Shown here piece after piece: positions 7,380-13,056 of a DNA stretch of 13,056 bases. The stretch is taken from the NCBI GenBank assembly GCA_023135025.1, contig JAGLTY010000021.1, positions 1 to 13,056 on the forward strand, written 5' to 3'. The translations under genes were made by a program, and so were the position numbers. The notes under the pieces are model-generated. The model saw nothing but the letters and a program-made list of their open reading frames with translations, was not told where the DNA came from and ran no database searches. This DNA is from Bacteroidales bacterium. Lineage in GTDB: Bacteria; Bacteroidota; Bacteroidia; Bacteroidales; GCA-2748055. Numbering within the stretch: position 1 is the first letter of the stretch; each line of letters starts with the position of its first letter.

Positions 7380-8783
7380 ATGAACAAGCCGGAAAACCAA
7401 AACTCAAGAAGGTCATTTCTAAAGAAGGCGGTACTGGGTACGGCTGCTGTAACTTCAGTGCCGATGGCACTCTCGGGAAGCTATAACCAACGTCTGCTGC
7501 TGGGCTCCAGATCCTACGCACCTGCAACTTTTACAGCAAATGATAACATCAACCTGGCCCTGATTGGGACAGGCATCCAGGGCATTTACGATACCACCTC
7601 GGCTCTGAGGGTGCCGGGTATCAAACTGGTAGCCACGTGTGACCTTTACTCGGGACGGCTCGACCGGGCCAAGGAGCTCTGGGGCAATGACATTTTTGTA
7701 ACAAGGGACTACCGGGAAATCCTGGATCGGAAAGATGTGGATGCCGTGATTATCGCCACTCCCGACCACTGGCACAGGCGGATCAGCATTGAGGCTCTGA
7801 AAGCGGGGAAAGCCGTCTATTGTGAAAAACCGATGGTACAGAAATTCGACGAGGGTCATGAGTTGATTGAAGCGTATCAAAAATCGGGCAAAGTGATGCA
7901 GGTGGGAAGCCAGGGCATGTCGTCGCTGGGGAATGAGAAGGCTAAACAGCTCTATGAAGATGGAGCCATCGGAGAGATTGTGATGCTCGATATGTACAAC
8001 GACCGCTACTCATCGGAGGGTGCCTGGCAATATCCCATTCCTCCCGATGCCACTCCCGATACGGTTGATTTTGATACTTTTCTGGGTGGCGCCCCCAAAG
8101 TACCTTACGAATTGAAGCGATTTTTCAGGTGGAGAAACTACAGGGATTACGGGACCGGTGTTGCCGGCGACCTCTTTGTACACGCTTTTTCCACCCTCAA
8201 TTTTATCCTCAGCTCCCATGGTCCCGAAAGGGCACTTTCCACCGGTGGACTGAGATACTGGAAGGATGGCAGGGATGTACCCGATGTTACCCTGACGCTT
8301 TATGATTATCCTGAAACAAAAACACATGCGGCTTTCAATGCTGCATTCAGGGTCAATTTCATTGCCGGTAGCGGTGAGGCTGGTGGATTCCGCCTGGTGG
8401 GAACCGAAGGTGAAATGCACGTAGGCTCTGAGAGCGTCAGACTGGTCCGGACAAAACTGGAGATGAAGCCGGGAGCTTATTCTTTAGTAGCCTACACCGA
8501 AGAGATTGAGAAAAAGATTGTAGCAGCCTACGATAAGAAGTTCGCCGAAGAAAGATCCAAAGATCTGAATATCGGTGAGACATTGTGGGAGGCACCCTCA
8601 GATTACAAGGGTGGTCACTACGATCACTTCAATAATTTTTTCAAGGGTGTCAGGGGAGAAAAAGAGATTATCGAAGATCCCACCTTTGGTCTGCGTGCTG
8701 CAGGAGCCGCCCTGCTGGCCAATGAAAGCTACTACAAAGGGCACCCTGTCAAGTGGGATCCCGAAGCAATGAAATTAATCTGA
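7380..8783 (+). CDS. Tat-exported Gfo/Idh/MocA family oxidoreductase
   Basis: This NAD(P)-dependent sugar dehydrogenase-like protein has 467 residues from the ATG at 7380. An in-frame ATG at 7329 would add 17 residues ahead of the export signal and is less likely. The N-terminus has a twin-arginine signal (RRSFLKKAVLGTAAV at 10-24), so the folded, cofactor-loaded enzyme is probably sent to the periplasm. The Rossmann loop is LALIGTGIQG at 59-68, with an acidic cofactor residue in VATCDLYSGR (D88). The family signature VYCEKP ends at 151, with its catalytic Lys at 150. GTGVAGDLFVHAFSTLNFIL in the C-terminal half carries a candidate catalytic His. Characterised exported homologues oxidise or rearrange sugars, for example to 3-keto forms, often with tightly bound NAD(P). 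The substrate cannot be read from the sequence. The PIG-L gene follows after 17 bases, so the two are very likely one transcript. Confidence 0.92.
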   Translation: MNKPENQNSRRSFLKKAVLGTAAVTSVPMALSGSYNQRLLLGSRSYAPATFTANDNINLALIGTGIQGIYDTTSALRVPGIKLVATCDLYSGRLDRAKELWGNDIFVTRDYREILDRKDVDAVIIATPDHWHRRISIEALKAGKAVYCEKPMVQKFDEGHELIEAYQKSGKVMQVGSQGMSSLGNEKAKQLYEDGAIGEIVMLDMYNDRYSSEGAWQYPIPPDATPDTVDFDTFLGGAPKVPYELKRFFRWRNYRDYGTGVAGDLFVHAFSTLNFILSSHGPERALSTGGLRYWKDGRDVPDVTLTLYDYPETKTHAAFNAAFRVNFIAGSGEAGGFRLVGTEGEMHVGSESVRLVRTKLEMKPGAYSLVAYTEEIEKKIVAAYDKKFAEERSKDLNIGETLWEAPSDYKGGHYDHFNNFFKGVRGEKEIIEDPTFGLRAAGAALLANESYYKGHPVKWDPEAMKLI

Positions 8784-8800
8784 CAAAAAGATAGAAAGCG

Positions 8801-9682
8801 ATGAAAAGAGTACTATTTTCTCTCAGCCTCATATTGATGGCAGTGGTCCTGTTTGCACAGGAGAAGCCTTTGAATATAATTGTAATCGGTGCCCATCCCG
8901 ATGACTGCGACGGCGATGCAGGTGGCACCGCCATCCTCTTTGCAAAGATGGGGCACAATGTGAAATTTGTATCCCTCACCAACGGCGATGCAGGTCACTA
9001 TGCCATGGGAGGAGGCGCTCTGGCCAAGATCCGTATGGCTGAAGCAGAGGAGGCCGGAAAGCGATTTGGTATAAAGGAGTACCTTGTCATGGATAACCAT
9101 GACGGAGAACTGATGCCCACCCTGGAGAACCGCATGAAGGTGATCAGGGAGATCCGAAGGTGGAACGCCGATATCGTCATTGGTCCCAGGACCAACGATT
9201 ACCACCCGGATCACAGGTATACGGCTATATTGATGCAGGATGCAGCCTTCCTGGTGATTGTCCCAAATGTTGCACCCGATGTGCCCGCTCTGGTGAAGAA
9301 TCCGGTCTTTCTCTATGCAGCAGACCGCTTTCAGAAACCAAATCCTTTTAAAGCAGATATTGCCATAGATATTGATGAAGTATTTGATCAGAAGATCAAT
9401 GGCATGGGTGCCCATGCTTCTCAGTATTTTGACTGGCTTCCGTGGCTCTCGGGAACCCTGGATCAGATCCCGGAAGATGAGGCTGGAAGGTTAGAATACC
9501 TGGCCAAACGGCGAACATTCAGACCCGGTCCATCCACCAGGGAGTCTTTGATCAAGTGGTACGGTGAAAAAGGTAAGGCAGTCAAACATGCTGAAGGATT
9601 TGAGATCTGTGAGTATGGCAAACAGCCCGATGATAAGGAGATCCTCAGGTTGTTCCCAATGCTGCCAAGGGAGACTGATTAA
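8801..9682 (+). CDS. Exported PIG-L (LmbE-type) deacetylase
   Basis: This 293-residue zinc-dependent N-deacetylase of the PIG-L/LmbE family has a signal peptide (residues 1 to about 19, MKRVLFSLSLILMAVVLFAQ). The zinc and catalytic motif AHPDD is at 31-35 (H32 and D35 as ligands, D34 as candidate base). It continues as CDGDAGG, where many members have a Glu after the Asp pair. The third zinc ligand is expected in NDYHPDHRYT (H135 or H138). RTNDYHPDH is a normal PIG-L second motif. Family members remove acetyl groups from GlcNAc-containing glycolipids, mycothiol precursors or chito-oligosaccharides. Here, export and tight linkage to the Gfo/Idh gene (17-base gap) point to a periplasmic amino-sugar or glycoside substrate. 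That is inference. A long imperfect hairpin follows the stop codon. Confidence 0.9.
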   Translation: MKRVLFSLSLILMAVVLFAQEKPLNIIVIGAHPDDCDGDAGGTAILFAKMGHNVKFVSLTNGDAGHYAMGGGALAKIRMAEAEEAGKRFGIKEYLVMDNHDGELMPTLENRMKVIREIRRWNADIVIGPRTNDYHPDHRYTAILMQDAAFLVIVPNVAPDVPALVKNPVFLYAADRFQKPNPFKADIAIDIDEVFDQKINGMGAHASQYFDWLPWLSGTLDQIPEDEAGRLEYLAKRRTFRPGPSTRESLIKWYGEKGKAVKHAEGFEICEYGKQPDDKEILRLFPMLPRETD

Positions 9683-9685
9683 ATT

Positions 9686-9727
9686 TTCTGAAAGCTATAC
9701 TCCTGGGAACCCTGGTATACTTCAGAA
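9686..9727. repeat. Imperfect inverted repeat after the PIG-L gene
   Basis: The outer arms TTCTGAA (9686-9692) and TTCAGAA (9721-9727) are perfect complements. The inner arms TATAC (9696-9700) and GTATA (9715-9719) also pair, with a small asymmetric internal loop between them and a 14-base apical loop. It begins four bases after the PIG-L stop and could separate the Gfo/Idh-PIG-L transcript from the NIPSNAP gene. No T-run follows, so it is not a textbook intrinsic terminator. RNA processing or chance are alternatives. Confidence 0.4.
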
Positions 9728-9756
9728 GATCGGAAGGGGTTGAATATATAATTTAT

Positions 9757-9764
9757 TAACTTGG
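9757..9764 (+). promoter_or_regulatory. Weak candidate -7 element before the NIPSNAP gene
   Basis: TAACTTGG matches the Bacteroidota -7 consensus TAnnTTTG at five of six defined positions. It lies 21 bases before the ATG at 9786, in a 103-base gap. No well-spaced TTTG -33 element is visible (the nearest TTG is too close), so the call is weak. It would give the NIPSNAP gene its own transcript. Confidence 0.2.
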
Positions 9765-9785
9765 GTCTGAATCAATATCCCATCC

Positions 9786-10583
9786 ATGAAAAACAACCCC
9801 ATACTGTTAATTGCTTTAACGGTCATCGCCATGACCTCCTGCACCCAGACAAGCGACCAGGTCCAAACCGACACACCACTAAGGGACTACTTCCAACTGA
9901 AGATCTTTAGTTTCGAAACCGCGGAACAGGAAGCTTTACTGGACAGTCATTTCCAGGATGCACTCTTACCGGCACTTCACAGGTCTGGTATTAAAAATGT
10001 AGGTGTATTCAAACCCATTGAAGGGCTCAATGAGAATACGCACTATACAATTGTACTCATCCCCTTCAGGTCGTTGGAGCAGTTTGAGCAGCTTCCTGCA
10101 CTACTGGAGAATGATAGTCTCTACCAGCAGTCTGGCCAGGCCTATATCGATGCACCCCATGATGATCCACCCTACACCCGCATCGAAAGCATGATTCTGC
10201 GTGCCTTCAGTGCCACTCCATTGCTGGTCACCCCCGAACTCACCTCCCCAAGATCGGAGAGGGTCTATGAACTCAGAAGCTACGAAGGGGCCACCGAAAA
10301 ACTATATAACCTGAAGGTGGAGATGTTTAACGAAGGGGAATCGGCACTGTTCCAGGAGCTGGAATTTAACCCGGTCTTCTTTGGAGAGGTGCTCTCCAGT
10401 GCACATATGCCTCACATGATCTACATGACCACCCATTCCGATACCACCGCCCAGCAGAAAAACTGGGATGCATTCGTCAACCACCCCGAGTGGGAGAGAA
10501 TGAAAGAGTTGGAGAGGTATCAGAATACCGTATCGGCTATAACAAAATACCTGCTCTATCCAACTAAGTATTCGGACTACTAA
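9786..10583 (+). CDS. NIPSNAP-family lipoprotein with two tandem NIPSNAP-like units
   Basis: This 265-residue lipoprotein has a short signal ending in a lipobox-like AMTSC with Cys19 as the lipidated residue. The C-terminal half (about 157-265) is a clear NIPSNAP domain. It opens with RVYELRSYEGATEKLYNLKV, has FFGEVLSSAHMPHMIYMTTH in the middle, and ends with WDAFVNHPEWERMKELERY. Residues about 34-150 (DYFQLKIFSFETAEQEALLD, ALHRSGIKNVGVFKP, YTIVLIPFRSLEQFEQLPAL) repeat the same dimeric alpha-beta barrel pattern, so the protein carries two units. NIPSNAP domains are ferredoxin-like folds without one common activity, and bacterial members are mostly uncharacterised. The gene often sits near Gfo/Idh genes in this phylum, which fits here, though a 103-base gap and a hairpin separate it. 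The stop overlaps the convergent DUF1028 stop by four bases. Confidence 0.87.
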   Translation: MKNNPILLIALTVIAMTSCTQTSDQVQTDTPLRDYFQLKIFSFETAEQEALLDSHFQDALLPALHRSGIKNVGVFKPIEGLNENTHYTIVLIPFRSLEQFEQLPALLENDSLYQQSGQAYIDAPHDDPPYTRIESMILRAFSATPLLVTPELTSPRSERVYELRSYEGATEKLYNLKVEMFNEGESALFQELEFNPVFFGEVLSSAHMPHMIYMTTHSDTTAQQKNWDAFVNHPEWERMKELERYQNTVSAITKYLLYPTKYSDY

Positions 10584-10591
10584 AGCTTTAG
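10580..10591. repeat. 12-base perfect palindrome over the convergent stop codons
   Basis: CTAAAGCTTTAG is its own reverse complement. Its left end holds the TAG stop of the DUF1028 gene (10582-10580, minus) overlapping the TAA stop of the NIPSNAP gene (10581-10583, plus). It leaves no room for a separate intergenic terminator. A 12-base dyad with no loop is short for a terminator on its own. It may be coincidental. Confidence 0.35.
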
Positions 10592-11581
10592 AATAGTCTG
10601 AAGTTCTGCATTGGTCACCGTCAGCAATCCTGAAGCGGGCAGTCTGCCCGTGAGTTCCCGCCAGTTGCTGTCACGGTCAAAAACATACTCAAAAACCGGC
10701 AGGGCCTCTTCCATACGGCCGTTGTTGGCCAGTGCCACTGCCTTCCAGTATTTCATCTCAAGGTTGCGGGGAAACATCTTTTCAGCCGCTCCGTACTCCC
10801 TGAGTGCCCCCTCCATATCCTGGTTCTCCACGGCCAGATCGCCCCGGTTCATATGTTCATAGGCACGGTGAACACGCAGCAGTCGATCCAGCTCCGCAAG
10901 GGGATCCTGGTGATCATCTACACGCAGATCGATCTTCCGGTCTTTCCATACTTCATCCACCACTTCCGGACCCACCACAATCAGGGCAGCTGACTGTTTC
11001 CCACGGATATCACCGCCCGCAGCCTGTGCAGCATGAAGAACCGTAACCACTCTTTCGGCCAGAGGCAGCTCCTGATGGTCCACAAAAGCCCTGCTCATTG
11101 CCGGAACCACATCGTCATTCAACATCATATTGGCCTGTACAGAATAGTTCTCTCCTATGGCATGAGAAGCCGATGCAATGCAACTACTTCCTGTATATAC
11201 TGAGACAGCTCCACTGGCATCCAGGAAGGCCACCTGCCGGTAATCCCTTCCCCTGTCGGCCTCCACCAGGAGTTGCAGCGCCTCCTCGGCGCTCTTTCCC
11301 TGCTACATCAGATCCAGTCCGTTGGGACCATACGACGGGTTTATAAAGGACTGCGTGGCTACCACTCCCACGCCCGATCGTCCCCATGAAACAATGGTAC
11401 CTACAGAAAACCAGTGACTCTGAACCCCAATGGCCATCTCACCGGTGGCACTGTCGCGTGCCACAATGGAAAAGGTGTGGACAAGCTTATCACCTGTACT
11501 GGAATGAAGCTGCGCTTGAATCGGGCATGTGGGAAATAATAGAAAAAGGAGTATGAAAAACGAAATATGTCGGACTGCCAT
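10580..11581 (-). pseudogene. Exported DUF1028 (Ntn-hydrolase-like) protein with C-terminal TPR-like region, interrupted by in-frame TAG
   Basis: The frame from ATG at 11581 to TAG at 10580 is 334 codons and is intact except for a TAG at 11305-11303 (codon 93). There is no frameshift: the reading frame and family similarity continue directly across the stop (GPNGLDLM-stop-QGKSAEEALQLL). A signal peptide covers residues 1-23 (ISFFILLFLLF, ending QAQ). The DUF1028 domain begins LVHTFSIVARDSATGEMAIG and continues with VGVVATQSFINPSYGP, then DRGRDYRQVAFLDASG and IGENYSVQANMMLNDDVV after the stop. Residues about 226-333 look like a TPR-type helical repeat (GALREYGAAEKMFPRNLEMK, YWKAVALANNGRMEEALPVF). 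A TTG at 11611 could add 10 residues. The caspase-like gene is 39 bases upstream on the same strand and probably co-transcribed. The stop truncates the product to 92 residues unless it is a sequencing error, is read through, or translation restarts (GTG at 11266). Confidence 0.8.
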
Positions 11582-11620
11582 TTTATTGAGGTTTAATAAA
11601 TGCCAGCCCAAAATAGTAAA

Positions 11621-12742
11621 TTAATCATAGGTTTTTCCCCTGTGGGACGATCCATCAAGCCGTTGCACATAGGATTTCAGGATAAAAACGCGGTTGGTTG
11701 CCCGGTGGTAAACATGCAGATTATTGCCATGCAGTTCATAGATCGTATGCTGACTGATATCCACCTTCTGCACCCAGAGATAGAAGGAGCCGTTGGGAGT
11801 GGCTTTCCATGTAAATGGAACCTTCACACCACTTTTTTTGTATGCATCCTTCGGAATTCCCTCCACGGATGTGGCTTCTGGTTGCGTGACCGGTTCAACC
11901 TCAGAATGCGTCACTACTGGTTTATGCGTCTGCTCCTGCAGAGGTAGAGCAGCAATAGCTGTATAACCTGCGCCGGAACCATTCCGGAAATAGAAATCAC
12001 CCACCAGGGAGCTGGATTCCCACGGCGTTTGATGTCCACCGCTTCTTGCAAGCACATCGGCCCTTACACCCTTAAAAACATCCTCCACCTTTACTCCCGG
12101 TTGTTGCATATGCTCCAGCAGGGCACGGGTATAGAGCCCATATTCCTTATTCCCGTCAGAAGCCACTGAGCCCGGTGATGTTGAATAGGCGATCATTGTA
12201 CCGGTTGGCGCCACCATGGTACTGAGTCCCTGCTTGGTATCCCTGAAGGAGCGGGCAAAGGGGTTGTTCCGGCAGGCATCGAGGATCACAATATTGACAC
12301 TGCTTTTTGCACTCTCCATATAGGCCAGGATAAATCCCATATCCAGTGCCTCATACTCAATCTCCTGCTCAATATGCATCACCGCCTGGGTCGGAATCAG
12401 GTAGTTGTATCCAGCGACCTGCATCCCGTGACCGGAGTAGTAGAACAGTGCTGTTCCTCCTGTTTTCAGTTTCATTCCAAATTCACGAACTGCCTGCTTC
12501 ATCTCATTTTGATTCAGCACATTCTCTTTCAGAATCACCTCAAAACCGGAGGCCTCCAGGACCGCTGCCATGGCACGGGCATCATTGACCGTGTTTTTCA
12601 GGGGACCGTTCAGATAGGCTGCATTTCCCATCACCAGTGCCACCCTGTTCTCCTTATTCTCCGATTGTCCTTCCACTTCGCCCATTCCGAGAAAAACAAA
12701 AAAAACAAGGAGCAGTCCGCACCGAATGATAAAAGTTTTCAT
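11621..12742 (-). CDS. Exported caspase-like (peptidase C14) protein with unknown C-terminal domain
   Basis: This 373-residue protein has a signal peptide (1 to about 26, hydrophobic CGLLLVFFVFLG) and a caspase/metacaspase-type p20 domain at about 32-252. NRVALVMGNAAYLNGPLKNT opens the domain, followed by NDARAMAAVLEASGFEV. The catalytic His is H105 in FYYSGHGMQV, and the catalytic Cys is C157 in IVILDACRNNPF. GTMIAYSTSPGSVASDG and GLYTRALLEHM are typical of bacterial C14 proteins, which as a class tend to prefer basic P1 residues. A Pro/Val/Thr/Glu-rich linker follows (253-294). The C-terminal segment of about 79 residues (295-373, FTWKATPNGSFYLWVQKVDI, ELHGNNLHVYH) matches no family I recognise. 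The signal peptide places it in the periplasm or at the surface. The DUF1028 gene follows after 39 bases, and an exported protein gene diverges 48 bases upstream. Confidence 0.9.
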   Translation of the reverse strand: MKTFIIRCGLLLVFFVFLGMGEVEGQSENKENRVALVMGNAAYLNGPLKNTVNDARAMAAVLEASGFEVILKENVLNQNEMKQAVREFGMKLKTGGTALFYYSGHGMQVAGYNYLIPTQAVMHIEQEIEYEALDMGFILAYMESAKSSVNIVILDACRNNPFARSFRDTKQGLSTMVAPTGTMIAYSTSPGSVASDGNKEYGLYTRALLEHMQQPGVKVEDVFKGVRADVLARSGGHQTPWESSSLVGDFYFRNGSGAGYTAIAALPLQEQTHKPVVTHSEVEPVTQPEATSVEGIPKDAYKKSGVKVPFTWKATPNGSFYLWVQKVDISQHTIYELHGNNLHVYHRATNRVFILKSYVQRLDGSSHRGKTYD

Positions 12743-12790
12743 ACTTTTAAAATAACCATATTTACTCTGAAAAACCGTAAATTCTCTGAT

Positions 12791-13056
12791 ATGCGTATAC
12801 GCAAATTTTCTTCGAATGTTCTAATCCTGGTATTCACTCTTCTATCGGTTACTGCCGTCGGGCAGAAGCAGGTGGACCTAAACGCATTGGAGGAGGAGAA
12901 TCCCGGTCTCTTTTCGGGCCGGTATTTCCGGGGTGGCGTCGGATTTTCAGGGGCCTCACACACTTTTGGTACGCTCTACGAGGGGATCTCCGTAAATCCA
13001 TTTAATCTCAACCTGGAATTTGGTACCAGGATTAAAAGAACCTACGGGATCTATTT
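12791..13056 (+). CDS. Partial exported, possibly outer-membrane, protein, runs off right edge
   Basis: An ATG at 12791 opens a frame that stays open for 88 codons to the window end. It begins MRIRKFSSNVLILVFTLLSV, a classic signal peptide with likely cleavage near residues 22-25 (TAVGQ-KQ). The mature part contains short alternating segments such as LFSGRYFRGGVGFSGASHTF and NPFNLNLEFGTRIKRTYGIY. Aromatic and glycine alternation of this kind suggests beta-strands of an outer-membrane barrel, but too little is visible to name a family. It is divergent from the caspase-like gene with 48 bases between the two starts, so the two may share a control region. Confidence 0.7.
   Translation, partial: MRIRKFSSNVLILVFTLLSVTAVGQKQVDLNALEEENPGLFSGRYFRGGVGFSGASHTFGTLYEGISVNPFNLNLEFGTRIKRTYGIY

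Noticed and set aside
8813..9415. 200-codon minus-strand frame opposite the PIG-L gene
   Set aside because: It is long but lies wholly antisense to the PIG-L motifs. Its product shows no signal, domain or plausible start context.
11303..11305. Reassigned amber codon as the explanation for the DUF1028 interruption
   Set aside because: TAG acts as the normal stop of the DUF1080 gene (3130-3132) and at the end of the DUF1028 gene itself, and no other gene in the window has an internal TAG.
12743..12790. Searched for a bidirectional Bacteroidota promoter between the caspase-like gene and the last gene
   Set aside because: The 48-base gap is AT-rich, but I found no TAnnTTTG element with a spaced TTTG on either strand.

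Overview
The window reads as an accessory stretch of a chromosome from a free-living Bacteroidota species. The evidence is a C-terminal type IX secretion (Por) sorting domain on the first complete gene, several exported or lipid-anchored proteins, a Tat-exported Gfo/Idh/MocA dehydrogenase of the kind common in this phylum, and starts preceded by A/T/C-rich leaders without clear Shine-Dalgarno sequences. I see no rRNA, tRNA, CRISPR array, insertion sequence or phage gene. Coding density is very high. The longest gap between genes is about 130 bases, so there is no stretch over 300 bases without a gene.

Layout. At the left edge, a divergent minus-strand gene probably runs off the window (1-126). 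Next comes a plus-strand pair: a secreted CotH-type kinase (211-2400) and a DUF1080 / 3-keto-disaccharide hydrolase-like protein (2434-3132). A minus-strand pair follows: a ROK-family sugar kinase-like protein (4800-5903), then a DUF1846 protein (3139-4677). A plus-strand run then holds a beta-lactamase-fold serine hydrolase (6034-7113), a possible 49-residue small ORF (7204-7353), a Tat-signal Gfo/Idh oxidoreductase (7380-8783), a secreted PIG-L deacetylase (8801-9682) and a double-NIPSNAP lipoprotein (9786-10583). A final minus-strand pair holds an exported caspase-like (C14) protein (11621-12742) and a DUF1028 protein (10580-11581). The DUF1028 frame is cut by one in-frame TAG. A divergent gene for an exported, possibly outer-membrane, protein starts at 12791 and runs off the right edge.

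How the genes may work together. The oxidoreductase, deacetylase and DUF1080 protein are all predicted to leave the cytoplasm and are all associated with sugar modification. They suggest periplasmic processing of glycosides through oxidised (3-keto) or deacetylated intermediates, with the cytoplasmic ROK protein as a possible sugar kinase downstream. This is inference from family knowledge and proximity. The genes are in separate transcription units, and no SusC/SusD pair is visible. The second theme is an exported caspase-like protease next to an exported DUF1028 protein whose frame carries a premature stop. I found no clearly new multi-gene system. The most checkable oddities are the amber-interrupted DUF1028 gene, the uncharacterised C-terminal segment on the caspase-like protein, and the small ORF ahead of the oxidoreductase.
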